Shown here: positions 27,203 to 36,008 of the stretch, one piece after another
How positions within the stretch are numbered: the stretch's first letter is position 1
How the letters are laid out: each line of letters starts with the position of its first letter
Assembly: GCF_030719035.1 (NCBI RefSeq)
Contig: NZ_CP132203.1
Location: 620,001 to 684,000, forward strand
Direction: 5' to 3'
Length of the DNA stretch: 64,000 nucleotides
DNA from: Hahella sp. HNIBRBA332
GTDB lineage: Bacteria; Pseudomonadota; Gammaproteobacteria; Pseudomonadales; Oleiphilaceae
Position numbers and translations under genes: made by a program
Notes under the pieces: generated by a model
Databases searched by the model: none
What the model was told of the DNA's origin: nothing
What the model saw: only the letters and a program-made list of their open reading frames with translations

Positions 27203-28697
27203 ATTGTTCAGGCTCCATTTCAGAAATTGGCGTATGCTGCAGCGGCAGGTTCACAATGAATGTGGCGCCTTGTCCGGGGATACTTTCGGCGTTAATGCCG
27301 CCGCTATGGCGTTCAACAATGCGACGGCATACCGCTAGCCCTATGCCGGTTCCTTCGTATTCTCCGCGCTGGTGCAGACGCTGGAAAGGGGTGAAAATCC
27401 GGTCTTTGAACTTTTCGTCAAAGCCGATTCCGTTGTCGCTGAAACGGAGTTCGCACCACTCCGTTTCCACACCTCCTTCCAATAGTGAATGTTGGTAGCG
27501 CTTCACGCTGATGGTGATAAGCGGCTGCTGTTCAGGAGGAATAAACTTCAATGAGTTGCCAATCAGATTTTGCATCAGCTGGCGCATTTGCGTAGGGTCC
27601 GCGTCCAGCGTCGGCAGCGGCGAAGCGTTGACGACTGCGCCGCTTTCATTGATGGGAATCTCCAGGTCCTCCAGCACTTCGGTGAGAATCTCATTCAAAT
27701 CCACTTGCGTGAATGGCTGCGCCTTGGTGGAAACCCGGGAAAATGAGAGCAGGTCGTTAATCAGGCGTGACATGCGCTCTGCGGCGGATTGCATGCGCCG
27801 AATGTAGTCGGCGCCGCTGTCTTCCAGTTTGTCGGCGTACTTTTGTTGCAGGCGGTCGCCAAACGCGCGAATTTTCCTTAGCGGCTCCTGCAAGTCATGG
27901 GAAGCGACAAAGGCGAAATCCTGCAGTTCCCGATTGCTGCGTTCAAGCTCTTTGGAGAAGTGGGTCAGCACGGCGGTGCGTTCGGAGACTTTTTCCTCCA
28001 GTCGGTCATTCTCCGTCTGCAGAATCTCGGTGATGCGTGTGTGCTGGCGAAGATTTCTTTGCAAAAGGTAGTAAACGAAGCCGATCAGTCCCAGGCTGGT
28101 CAGTGTGGCCGCCACCAGGGTGAAAATAGTTTCCCGCTGATTCAGATAGGACTCATGGCGTCGCTGCGCCAGCAGCGCATATTCTTCGGCCTCCATTTCC
28201 TCCACCAGCTTGCTGATGGTATCCATGAGGTGTTTGCCTTTGTCTGTGTTCACGATTTCCGTGGCGCTCTCCAGATCGCTGTTTTTGCGTAACTGGATGA
28301 CCTCGCGCATTTCGCTGATCTTGCTCTGGGTGACCTGACGCAGACGCAGGAAGCGCTCCTGCTGTCCCGGTATTTCCGAGTTGGTCGCCTGCAGTTGGTT
28401 AAGATAGATTTCCAGCGAATTCATGGCGTCATGAAAAGGCTCCAGATACGTCTCGTCACCAGTGATCAGGTAGCCCCGTTGGCCGGTTTCGGCGCCTTGT
28501 ATTGCGGAGAAGGTGTTCTTGATAATGCCGATCACCTGCAAGGTATGGGAGACGCTGTTCTCGATCCGCACCAACTCGCGCATGGCGCGGTAGGACGTGA
28601 ATCCATTGATGACCAGCAACAACGCCACGGCGGCGAAGGCGAAACGCCAGCGCCGACTCAGCAGTAGAGGGCTCTTATCCATCGCTCTGTTAGGCAT
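27195..28697 (-). CDS. CHASE3-domain sensor histidine kinase
   Basis: 500 residues from ATG 28697. TM1 is about 18-34 and the periplasmic CHASE3 domain about 40-185, with its GAETGQRGYLITG motif at 68-80. TM2 is about 190-212 (FTLVAATLTSLGLIGFVYYL), followed by a coiled coil. The DHp domain has His267 in FVASHDLQEPLRKI, the phytochrome-like subtype. The ATPase domain has LMQNLIGNSLKF, FSDNGIGFDE and GTGIGLAVCRRIVERHSG. The start overlaps the stop of the upstream mini-DHp gene by 8 bp and has AAGG upstream. An ATG at 28682 is the alternative. Its stop overlaps the single-receiver gene, its likely partner. Confidence 0.93.
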   Translation of the reverse strand: MPNRAMDKSPLLLSRRWRFAFAAVALLLVINGFTSYRAMRELVRIENSVSHTLQVIGIIKNTFSAIQGAETGQRGYLITGDETYLEPFHDAMNSLEIYLNQLQATNSEIPGQQERFLRLRQVTQSKISEMREVIQLRKNSDLESATEIVNTDKGKHLMDTISKLVEEMEAEEYALLAQRRHESYLNQRETIFTLVAATLTSLGLIGFVYYLLQRNLRQHTRITEILQTENDRLEEKVSERTAVLTHFSKELERSNRELQDFAFVASHDLQEPLRKIRAFGDRLQQKYADKLEDSGADYIRRMQSAAERMSRLINDLLSFSRVSTKAQPFTQVDLNEILTEVLEDLEIPINESGAVVNASPLPTLDADPTQMRQLMQNLIGNSLKFIPPEQQPLITISVKRYQHSLLEGGVETEWCELRFSDNGIGFDEKFKDRIFTPFQRLHQRGEYEGTGIGLAVCRRIVERHSGGINAESIPGQGATFIVNLPLQHTPISEMEPEQYA

Positions 28698-28911
28698 TGT
28701 CCGCCTTCGTGGCGCTGGCGTTGACAAAGTCGTTGATGCGCGCGCTGCAGCGCTTGCATTCTTCCAGTATGCGCTCCACGCACACCAGAATTTCTTCTTT
28801 ATCGCGATTGGTCTGAAGCTGGAGCTTGGCCAGCTCTGCATTGACTGAAATGGTATTCAATGGATTGCGGAGGTCGTGCGCCAGTTTCGCGGTATCGGCT
28901 TCCTGGGTCAT
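28690..28911 (-). CDS. stand-alone histidine-kinase dimerisation/phosphotransfer (DHp) domain protein
   Basis: 73 residues. Residues about 8-65 read as a complete two-helix DHp domain: the H-box KLAHDLRNPLNTISVNAEL with His12, then a turn and a second helix ERILEECKRCSARINDF. There is no ATP-binding domain, sensor or membrane segment. The gene lies 33 bp after the sigma-54 regulator gene and overlaps the CHASE3 kinase start by 8 bp, so it is co-translated. It is not a degraded remnant of that kinase, which has its own DHp of a different subtype (HDLQEPL). A phosphotransfer shuttle, a kinase dimerisation competitor or a regulator of the neighbours are all possible. The function is inference. 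Confidence 0.8.
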   Translation of the reverse strand: MTQEADTAKLAHDLRNPLNTISVNAELAKLQLQTNRDKEEILVCVERILEECKRCSARINDFVNASATKADNA

Positions 28912-28944
28912 ATGGGCATCCTGTCTCTATTTTTTGGAAATGTC

Positions 28945-30282
28945 TTATACGGGCGTTTCCGTGCTTTCATTCTCTCCATAGCTGTTCAGGCGGTTATAGA
29001 GTGTTTTCAGACTGATGCCGAGCATATCCGCGGCCCGGCGCTTGTCGCCTTCCAGCTGGGCGAGGGTGAGGGTAATCAGCTCGCGCTCCATCTCCTCTAT
29101 GGTTTTGCCCACCTGCAGCCCGGGAGATCCCTGCCGCTCGCGGGCGAAAGGCGACGCCAGATTATCCGGCAGGTCGAGTTCGGATTTAGCCGGGTCGGTC
29201 ATAATGAAAGCGCGGTGAATGGCGTGGCGCAGCTCGCGCACGTTGCCTGGCCAGTCGTAATCCTGCAGCCTTTTGAGGTTGCTTTCCCCCAACCCGAAAG
29301 CGCAGCCATTTTCTTCGTTCAGCTCCTGCAGGAAGCGTCTGGCCAACAGCGGAATATCTTCCCGGCGCTGCCGCAAAGGCGGAATCTGGATGGGGAATAC
29401 AGCCAGACGGAAGTAGATGTCTTCACGCAGGCACTCGTCTTCCGCCAGCTGTTGTTGGGTGCGGTTGGTGGCCGAAATCACCCTGCAATCCACCGGGATC
29501 TCCTCGGCGCCGCCCACACGGATGACTTTGTTGGTTTCCAATACTCTCAGCAGGGTCGGCTGCATGTCGATCGGCATCTCGGTAACTTCGTCGAGAAACA
29601 GCACGCCGCCTTTGGCTTGTTCGAATAAGCCTGGTTTTCTGCTGACTGCGCCAGTAAAAGCGCCTTTTTCATGGCCGAACAGTTCGCTGCCGATTAACTC
29701 GCGGGAAAGCGCGCCACAGTTAGCAGCTACGAATGGCCCCTGGGCGCCTCCGGCGGCATGGATGGCGCGGGCGACCAGTTCTTTGCCGACGCCGCTTTCA
29801 CCTTGCAGCAGTACGTTGGCTCTGGTTTGGGCGACGCGCTCGATCATCTGGTAAAGCTCGCGCATGGCCGGCGATTCGCCGATCAAGCTATTGAAGTGGC
29901 GGGGCGCGGCAACTTCCGACAGCTCAGGGCTGGTCTTTTCGATCAGTGCTTTTATCTGCTCAATATCAATGGGTTTGATCAGATAACTAATGTTGGGGCC
30001 GCAAACCGTTTTCACCAGCGATTTTACGGTAGGGTGGCCTGTGACGATGGCGATGTGGCCGGGTTGCTTGCGGGAGCCATTCAGGGCGTCCAGTACGTGC
30101 AGACCGCTTCCATCAGGAAGCATCAGGTCAAGTAATACGATATCGAATTGATTCGCCTGCAGAATGGCGTTGGCTTCAGCAACGCTGGCGGCGGAGCGGG
30201 CGTCATGCCCCAGCATTTCAAGGAGTGTCTGCGTGGCTTGTACGAAACCGTCATCGTCGTCCACGAGCAATATACTTGCCAA
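28945..30282 (-). CDS. sigma-54-dependent response regulator, NtrC family
   Basis: 445 residues. The receiver domain (1-120) has acidic residues DDDD at 8-11, phospho-acceptor Asp52 (LLDLMLP), Thr in IVTGH and Lys in LIKPI. The AAA+ domain (about 135-365) has Walker A GESGVGKE, the sigma-54 contact loop GAFTGA in GHEKGAFTGAV, and Walker B GGVLFLDE. A C-terminal Fis-type helix-turn-helix (KRRAADMLGISLKTLYNRL) follows. It opens the minus-strand signalling operon and probably activates sigma-54 promoters elsewhere. I see no convincing -24/-12 element in the 266 bp upstream. Confidence 0.94.
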   Translation of the reverse strand: MASILLVDDDDGFVQATQTLLEMLGHDARSAASVAEANAILQANQFDIVLLDLMLPDGSGLHVLDALNGSRKQPGHIAIVTGHPTVKSLVKTVCGPNISYLIKPIDIEQIKALIEKTSPELSEVAAPRHFNSLIGESPAMRELYQMIERVAQTRANVLLQGESGVGKELVARAIHAAGGAQGPFVAANCGALSRELIGSELFGHEKGAFTGAVSRKPGLFEQAKGGVLFLDEVTEMPIDMQPTLLRVLETNKVIRVGGAEEIPVDCRVISATNRTQQQLAEDECLREDIYFRLAVFPIQIPPLRQRREDIPLLARRFLQELNEENGCAFGLGESNLKRLQDYDWPGNVRELRHAIHRAFIMTDPAKSELDLPDNLASPFARERQGSPGLQVGKTIEEMERELITLTLAQLEGDKRRAADMLGISLKTLYNRLNSYGENESTETPV

Positions 30283-30548
30283 GGTGTGTTCCCTCGTGTG
30301 ATTTTGAGTTCCCGCCGGTTAATATACCAACCGGCCGTATCGGGCGCTATCTGATAGTTGGGGCTAAAGTCGCTAGTATCAAGGGTTTACAGGTTAGGAC
30401 TGATTTTGCGAAAAATAATGTTTATAATACAGCGCTTTTTTTGTCCGTCTGCGGTCGCTCCCGCTGTGGAATGACCACTCCAAGGGCGTCTAGAAGCCTT
30501 CTAACTTAATATGATTTTTGGTTTTTTCTGGAAAGAGGTCAGAGAAAA

Positions 30549-30815
30549 ATGCCGATTTACGAATACGTTTGTAAATCCTGCGGGTATGAGAAAGACGTTC
30601 TACAAAGCTTGAGTGAAGCGCCGTTAACCGACTGCCCAAGCTGTGAGAAGCCCGAGTTTAAGAAGAAGATTTCAGCGGCGGGTTTTCGCCTGAAGGGCGG
30701 CGGCTGGTATGAGACAGATTTCAAAACCGGCAAGAAGAAAAACTTGGCGGGCGATAGCGGCTCTTCGTCCTCTAGCGCGGGTTCAAGCTCTAAAAGCAGC
30801 AGTTCCGCGGACTGA
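30549..30815 (+). CDS. FmdB-family zinc ribbon protein
   Basis: 88 residues. The N-terminal zinc ribbon has two CxxC pairs (CKSC and CPSC) in MPIYEYVCKSCGYEKDV and TDCPSCEKPEFKKKISAAGF. A low-complexity serine-rich tail (SSSSSAGSSSKSSSS) makes up the last 25 residues. The gene usually precedes aspS in gammaproteobacteria, as here (97 bp). The family was first named for a regulator of formamidase; the role next to aspS is not established. Confidence 0.9.
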   Translation: MPIYEYVCKSCGYEKDVLQSLSEAPLTDCPSCEKPEFKKKISAAGFRLKGGGWYETDFKTGKKKNLAGDSGSSSSSAGSSSKSSSSAD

Positions 30816-30844
30816 TCGGCGCGGCCCTTTTTATGCGTATCATG

Positions 30845-30868
30845 CAGCCGGAGCGTGGTCTCCGGCTG
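30845..30868. other. intergenic hairpin between fmdB and aspS
   Basis: A perfect 9-bp stem CAGCCGGAG/CTCCGGCTG with a CGTGGT loop is followed by GAAAATT, not by a T-run. It may be an mRNA stabilising or processing hairpin rather than a full terminator. Confidence 0.5.
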
Positions 30869-30912
30869 AAAATTAACAGACAGTAATCAGAATTTAAGAC
30901 AGGATCAGGATT

Positions 30913-32685
30913 ATGCGCAGTCATTATTGCGGTGAGGTCAACGAATCTCTTGTAGATCAAGAAGTAACGCTTTGCGGTTGGGTTCACCGCCGTCGCGATC
31001 ATGGGGGCGTTATCTTTTTGGATCTGCGAGATCGGGATGGTATCGCGCAAGTGGTGTATGACCCTGATACAAATGAAGTTTTCCAGCTGGCTGAGCAGAT
31101 TCGCGATGAATTCGTGGTGAAAGTCACCGGTCGCGTGCGCTTGAGACCGGAAGGTAAAGCGAACACCGATATGTCCACCGGCATGGTGGAAGTGCTGGGT
31201 AAACAGCTGGAGATTCTGAGTACGGCGAAAACGCCTCCCTTCCAGTTGGACGAATTCGTTCAGGTGGGCGAGGACGTGCGCCTGCGTTATCGCTACATGG
31301 ACTTGCGTCGCCCGGAAATGCTCAACAAGCTGCGCTTCCGCTCCAAGGTCACCAGCTACATCCGTAACTTCCTTGACAGCAATGGCTTCATGGATGTGGA
31401 AACGCCGATTCTGACCCGGGCGACCCCGGAAGGCGCACGGGACTATCTGGTGCCCAGCCGTACGCACGAAGGCAGCTTCTTCGCCCTGCCGCAGTCGCCG
31501 CAGTTGTTCAAACAATTGCTGATGATGTCCGGCGTAGACCGTTACTATCAGATCGCCAAGTGCTTCCGCGATGAAGACTTGCGCGCAGACCGTCAGCCTG
31601 AATTCACTCAGGTGGATATCGAGACTTCCTTCTTAAGTGAAGACGACATTATGTCCATCACTGAGCGTTTGGTGCGGGATATGTTCCGCGACCTGCTTGA
31701 GGTGGAACTGCCGGAATTTCCGCGCATGCCGTTCGCCGAGGCGATGAACCGTTACGGTAGCGACAAACCTGACCTGCGTATTCCTTTGGAGTTGGTGGAT
31801 GTTGGCGACCTGCTGACCAACGTGAGCTTCAATGTCTTCAGCGGTCCGGCTAATGATCCGAAGAGCCGTGTGGCGGCACTGCGTCTTCCGAAAGGCGGCG
31901 AACTGCTGTCCCGTAAACAGATCGACGACTATACCAAGTTTGTTGGCATCTACGGCGCCAAAGGCTTGCCTTATATTAAGGTTAACGAAAAAGCCAAAGG
32001 TCTGGACGGCTTACAATCTCCGATCGTTAAGCACATCGCTGACGTTATCGATCAGCTGTTGGAGCGTGTGGGCGCGGAAGATGGCGACATTATCTTCTTC
32101 GGCACTGATAAGGTCCGCGTCGTCAACGAAGCGCTGGGCGCTTTGCGTGTGAAGCTGGGTCACGACCTTAACCTGCTTGAGAAACAATGGGCGCCGCTGT
32201 GGGTTGTGGACTTCCCCATGTTTGAGGAAGACGGCGAAGGCGGCTGGACTGCTATTCACCATCCATTCACTGCGCCTTCCTGCGCGGTGGAAATGCTGGA
32301 ATCCGATCCTGAAAACGCCTTGTCCCGCGCTTATGATATGGTGTTGAACGGCACCGAATTGGGCGGCGGTTCCGTCCGTATTCACGATTCTGAAATGCAG
32401 GAGACCGTGCTGCGCATTCTGGGCATCGGTCAGGATGAGGCGCAAGAGAAGTTCGGCTTCCTGCTGGATGCGCTGAAGTTCGGCTGTCCTCCCCATGGCG
32501 GCCTTGCGTTCGGTCTGGACCGTCTGGTCATGCTGATGACCGGCGCTCAGTCCATCCGTGAAGTGATAGCATTCCCGAAAACCCAGAGCGCGATGTGTAT
32601 GATGACGCAGGCGCCGGGCAAAGTGGATCCGAGACAGCTGCGCGAACTTAATATTCGTCTGCGTAAAACCGAGCAGCCTGAATAA
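30913..32685 (+). CDS. aspS: aspartyl-tRNA synthetase
   Basis: 590 residues, the normal bacterial length. It charges tRNA-Asp. The N-terminal OB-fold anticodon-binding domain (about 1-110) has LCGWVHRRRDHGGVIFLDLRD. The class II catalytic core has motif 2 FRDEDLRADRQPEFTQVDIE near 215-234 and motif 3 GLAFGLDRLVMLM near 530-542. The bacterial GAD insertion domain lies between about 290 and 420. aspS-yebC-ruvC order is conserved in gammaproteobacteria. Confidence 0.98.
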   Translation: MRSHYCGEVNESLVDQEVTLCGWVHRRRDHGGVIFLDLRDRDGIAQVVYDPDTNEVFQLAEQIRDEFVVKVTGRVRLRPEGKANTDMSTGMVEVLGKQLEILSTAKTPPFQLDEFVQVGEDVRLRYRYMDLRRPEMLNKLRFRSKVTSYIRNFLDSNGFMDVETPILTRATPEGARDYLVPSRTHEGSFFALPQSPQLFKQLLMMSGVDRYYQIAKCFRDEDLRADRQPEFTQVDIETSFLSEDDIMSITERLVRDMFRDLLEVELPEFPRMPFAEAMNRYGSDKPDLRIPLELVDVGDLLTNVSFNVFSGPANDPKSRVAALRLPKGGELLSRKQIDDYTKFVGIYGAKGLPYIKVNEKAKGLDGLQSPIVKHIADVIDQLLERVGAEDGDIIFFGTDKVRVVNEALGALRVKLGHDLNLLEKQWAPLWVVDFPMFEEDGEGGWTAIHHPFTAPSCAVEMLESDPENALSRAYDMVLNGTELGGGSVRIHDSEMQETVLRILGIGQDEAQEKFGFLLDALKFGCPPHGGLAFGLDRLVMLMTGAQSIREVIAFPKTQSAMCMMTQAPGKVDPRQLRELNIRLRKTEQPE

Positions 32686-32692
32686 GTTTGAG

Positions 32693-32720
32693 CGACGCCA
32701 AAGCTCTGTCTTTGGCGTCG
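32693..32720. other. strong hairpin between aspS and yebC
   Basis: A perfect 11-bp stem CGACGCCAAAG/CTTTGGCGTCG with a CTCTGT loop begins 8 bp after the aspS stop. No T-run follows, so full termination is doubtful. It may protect the aspS 3' end or act as a partial terminator before yebC. Confidence 0.5.
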
Positions 32721-32769
32721 GCATGGCGAATCTATTTGTTGAAAGTAAAAGTATTTAGCGGAGAGTAAC

Positions 32770-33516
32770 ATGGCGGGGCACAGTAAGTGGGCCAATATCA
32801 AGCACCGTAAGGCGTCCCAAGACGCCAAGCGCGGAAAGATATTCACCAAGCTGATCCGGGAAATTACCGTGGCGGCGAAAAATGGAGCATTGCCTGAAGA
32901 CAACCCAAGGTTGCGCGCGGTCATTGATAAAGCCCTGACCGTGAATATGAAAAAGGACACCATTGAGAAAGCGATTCAGCGTGGCGCCGGCGGCGGCGAT
33001 GACTCCAACTTTGACGAGCTGACTTACGAAGGCTACGGCCCTGGCGGCGTTGCTGTGTATGTTGAGGTCATGACTGATAACCGTAATCGCACCGTGGCGG
33101 AAGTGCGTCATGCATTCAGCAAGCATGGCGGCAATCTGGGCACTGACGGTTCCGTTGCATATTTGTTCAGCAAGACGGGCGTGATTTTATTTGCGCCGGA
33201 CGTCGATGAAGATGCTGTGATGGAAGCCGCCTTGGAAGCAGGCGCTCAGGATGTCATCTCTAACGATGACGGTTCTGTGGAAGTGCAAACCGCCGCTGAA
33301 GATTTTATGGCGGTAAAAGACGCGCTGATGGCGGCGGGTCTGACGCCGGAGTCGGCGGACGTCTCCATGGTGCCGGCGACTATGGCTCCTTTGGATGTGG
33401 AAAACGGCGAAAAGGTCATGAAGTTGATCGAAATGCTGGAAGATCTGGATGATGTGCAGAATGTCTACAGTAATGCGGACATTCCTGATGAAGTGTTGGA
33501 GAGCATGGGCGGTTAA
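32770..33516 (+). CDS. yebC: YebC/TACO1-family protein
   Basis: 248 residues with the family start MAGHSKWANIKHRKASQDAKRGK and the glycine-rich segment GGGDDSNFDELTYEGYGPGGVAVYVE. Members have been described as transcriptional regulators (PmpR in Pseudomonas) and, for the TACO1 branch, as ribosome-associated factors that relieve stalling. It lies upstream of ruvC as in most gammaproteobacteria, but a terminator separates the two here. Full length. Confidence 0.96.
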   Translation: MAGHSKWANIKHRKASQDAKRGKIFTKLIREITVAAKNGALPEDNPRLRAVIDKALTVNMKKDTIEKAIQRGAGGGDDSNFDELTYEGYGPGGVAVYVEVMTDNRNRTVAEVRHAFSKHGGNLGTDGSVAYLFSKTGVILFAPDVDEDAVMEAALEAGAQDVISNDDGSVEVQTAAEDFMAVKDALMAAGLTPESADVSMVPATMAPLDVENGEKVMKLIEMLEDLDDVQNVYSNADIPDEVLESMGG

Positions 33517-33547
33517 TTCGCAACATGCTTTACATGAGCTTCTCTTG

Positions 33548-33572
33548 AAAGGCGGCGTTAGCCGCCTTTTTT
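33548..33572 (+). terminator. rho-independent terminator after yebC
   Basis: The stem AAAGGCGGC/GCCGCCTTT has a GTTA loop and continues into TTTG. It separates yebC from ruvC, so ruvC probably has its own promoter. Confidence 0.85.
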
Positions 33573-33661
33573 GTTGGCGCTGGCGCAGATATTGTAAGCT
33601 TGCGTCATCCGGGTGGCTCATATAGAAATGAAACGATTCTAACGGGCTAAGTGGCCAATTT

Positions 33662-34180
33662 ATGTTGAAAGTGTTAGGTATAGATCCCGGCTCGCGATTC
33701 ACGGGTTACGGTGTGGTGGAATGGGGAGGCGGCAAGCCTCGCTATGTCGCCAGCGGTTGTATTCGCGTCACCGGGGAGACATTGGCTGAGCGCCTGCGTT
33801 GTATTTATCTGGGAGTAACTCAGGTCGTCAGCATGTATGCGCCTCACGAGGCGGCGATTGAGCAGGTTTTTATGGCTCGTAACGCGGATTCCGCTCTGAA
33901 GCTGGGGCAGGCGCGAGGTGTGGCGATTCTGGCCATGGCGGAGCAGGGTCTGCAGGTGGCGGAATACTCCGCCAAAAAGGTAAAGCAATCTGTCGTAGGC
34001 AAAGGGAATGCGGAAAAGTGGCAGGTGCAGCATATGATGCAGGCGATGTTGGATTTGCAGGCCAAGCCGCAGGCGGACGCGGCGGACGCATTGGCGATCG
34101 CTGTCTGTCATCTGCATACCCAGCAAAGTTTGATGCGTATTGGTTCGGTATCAAGTAGTCGTCGCGGTCGGATGCGGTAG
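33662..34180 (+). CDS. ruvC: Holliday junction resolvase RuvC
   Basis: 172 residues of the RNase H-like fold. The four acidic catalytic residues are visible: Asp8 (LGIDPGS), Glu67 (AAIEQVF), Asp139 and Asp142 (QADAADALAIA). It cuts Holliday junctions together with RuvAB. ruvA follows after 113 bp and ruvB after that. I looked for a LexA box (CTGT-N8-ACAG) in front of ruvC and in front of ruvA and did not find one. Confidence 0.97.
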   Translation: MLKVLGIDPGSRFTGYGVVEWGGGKPRYVASGCIRVTGETLAERLRCIYLGVTQVVSMYAPHEAAIEQVFMARNADSALKLGQARGVAILAMAEQGLQVAEYSAKKVKQSVVGKGNAEKWQVQHMMQAMLDLQAKPQADAADALAIAVCHLHTQQSLMRIGSVSSSRRGRMR

Positions 34181-34293
34181 GCGTCTTTCTCTGTGTGTTG
34201 GTTAATTGTTGGCCGCTTATATTTGCATGTTAGGAGTATGGCGCCACTGCGCTCCTGAAATTATTGGTTGATACATAAAAGAAGAGGTTTCCC

Positions 34294-34908
34294 TTGATCG
34301 GAAGACTGATCGGTAAGTTGGCGGAAAATCATCCGCCTTTCGTGCTGTTAGATGTGAATGGCGTAGGTTACGAGGTGGAGGTGCCTTTGTCTGCGTTGGG
34401 GTATTTACCTAAGTTGGGTGAATCCTGCTCTTTATTCACGCATTTCGTCGTGCGTGAAGACGCGCAACTGTTATACGGATTTATCCGTCGCGAAGATCGT
34501 GAACTGTTTCGTTTGCTGCTGAAGGTCAATGGCGTGGGGCCAAAAATGGCTGTGGCGATATTGTCTCACATGTCTCCGAATGAGTTTGTCGAATGCGTTC
34601 GCGGCGATAATCTGACTCGCCTGACCAAGATGCCTGGCGTAGGTAAAAAGACCGCTGAAAGGCTGCTGATTGAAATGCGCGATAGGATCAAAGATTGGGG
34701 AGCGGGAGATCGTGAAACGGCGATGCCGGAGCTCCTGAGTCAATCTGTTGCCGGGCCTTCTCATCTGGAGGAAGCGGAGGCTGCTCTGTTGGCTTTGGGG
34801 TATAAACCGCAGGAAGCCAGTCGCGCGATTAACGCGGTCTATAAGGATGGCATGGGGCGGGATGAGCTGATCCGTCTGGCCCTGAAGGGGATGGTAAAAA
34901 CCAAGTAG
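34294..34908 (+). CDS. ruvA: Holliday junction branch migration protein RuvA
   Basis: 204 residues. The N-terminal OB-fold (1-63) starts MIGRLIGKLAENHPPFVLLDVNGVGYEVEVP. The two helix-hairpin-helix motifs are at LLKVNGVGPKMAVAIL and LTKMPGVGKKTAERLLIEM. The C-terminal domain III (about 155-203) binds RuvB. The start codon is TTG at 34294, preceded by AGAGG; the family N-terminus leaves no better choice. It forms the tetramer that holds the junction for RuvB. Confidence 0.97.
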   Translation: MIGRLIGKLAENHPPFVLLDVNGVGYEVEVPLSALGYLPKLGESCSLFTHFVVREDAQLLYGFIRREDRELFRLLLKVNGVGPKMAVAILSHMSPNEFVECVRGDNLTRLTKMPGVGKKTAERLLIEMRDRIKDWGAGDRETAMPELLSQSVAGPSHLEEAEAALLALGYKPQEASRAINAVYKDGMGRDELIRLALKGMVKTK

Positions 34909-34962
34909 CCAAGCTATGATGCCCCCAACGTTTGACGCCAATAAAGACCTCAAAAATACCTC

Positions 34963-35967
34963 ATGATCGAAGCAGATCGCATAATCTCGCCAAACGCCAC
35001 TCTGCAGGAAGATTCCCAAGATCGAGCCATACGCCCTAAAAGGTTGGAAGACTATGTCGGCCAGCCTCAGGTGCGTGAGCAAATGGAGATCTTCATCAAT
35101 GCTGCGCGTGGACGTCAGGAAGCATTAGACCATACCTTGATATTCGGTCCCCCCGGACTGGGTAAAACCACATTAGCGAATATCATCGCCAACGAGATGG
35201 ACGTCTCCATCAAAACCACTTCTGGTCCTGTTCTGGAAAAAGCCGGCGATCTTGCTGCGCTGCTGACGAACCTGGAGCCAAAGGACGTGCTGTTCATCGA
35301 TGAAATCCATCGACTCAGCGCGGCGGTTGAAGAGGTGTTATACCCGGCGATGGAAGACTATCAGTTGGACATCATGATCGGGGAGGGGCCAGCGGCGCGC
35401 TCCATCAAGCTTGATCTGCCTCCGTTTACCCTGGTGGGCGCCACCACCCGGGCGGGACTGCTGACGTCGCCGTTGCGGGACCGCTTTGGAATCGTTCAGC
35501 GTTTGGAGTTCTACTCGGTTGAGGACTTGCGGCATATCGTTGCGCGCTCGGCCAGCCTGCTTGGCGTTTCTATTGATGACGGCGGCGCGCATGAAATCGC
35601 CAGGCGCTCAAGAGGAACGCCCCGTATCGCCAACCGCTTACTGCGGCGAGTGCGTGATTACGCGGAAGTGAAAGCGGACGGCGCTATTACCAATGATGTG
35701 GCGGACAAGGCTCTCAACATGCTGAACGTGGATTTGCACGGCTTTGATCATATGGATCGCCGCCTGTTGCTGGCCGTCATGGAGAAATTTGATGGCGGCC
35801 CGGTGGGGGTGGAGAGCCTCGCTGCGGCCATCGGTGAAGAAAAGGGCACGATTGAGGATGTGGTCGAGCCGTATCTGATTCAGCAGGGTTTCCTAATGCG
35901 CACGCCGCGCGGCAGAGTGGCGACGCAGGCGGCGTACAATCACTTCGGATTGACCATGCCGGAGTAG
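34963..35967 (+). CDS. ruvB: Holliday junction branch migration ATPase RuvB
   Basis: 334 residues, AAA+ motor. Walker A GPPGLGKT is at 62-69, Walker B LFIDEIHR near 107-114, sensor I GATTRAG near 160-166 and the sensor II arginine in RGTPRIANRLLRRVRD. The C-terminal winged helix ends FLMRTPRGRVAT. It works with RuvA and RuvC in recombination repair. It lies 54 bp after ruvA and 41 bp before ybgC, so repair and tol genes may share read-through transcription. Confidence 0.98.
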   Translation: MIEADRIISPNATLQEDSQDRAIRPKRLEDYVGQPQVREQMEIFINAARGRQEALDHTLIFGPPGLGKTTLANIIANEMDVSIKTTSGPVLEKAGDLAALLTNLEPKDVLFIDEIHRLSAAVEEVLYPAMEDYQLDIMIGEGPAARSIKLDLPPFTLVGATTRAGLLTSPLRDRFGIVQRLEFYSVEDLRHIVARSASLLGVSIDDGGAHEIARRSRGTPRIANRLLRRVRDYAEVKADGAITNDVADKALNMLNVDLHGFDHMDRRLLLAVMEKFDGGPVGVESLAAAIGEEKGTIEDVVEPYLIQQGFLMRTPRGRVATQAAYNHFGLTMPE

Positions 35968-36008
35968 AGATGACAAGGCTTTTGGCCAAATTTTATTAAG
36001 GGAATTTA

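Noticed and set aside
30423..30428. TATAAT upstream of fmdB as a promoter
   Set aside because: The -10 is perfect, but the best -35 at 17 bp is poor (CTGATT) and TTGCGA is only 12 bp away, so I could not support a full promoter.
33517..34293. LexA box controlling ruvC or ruvAB
   Set aside because: No CTGT-N8-ACAG sequence in the two gaps before ruvC and ruvA.
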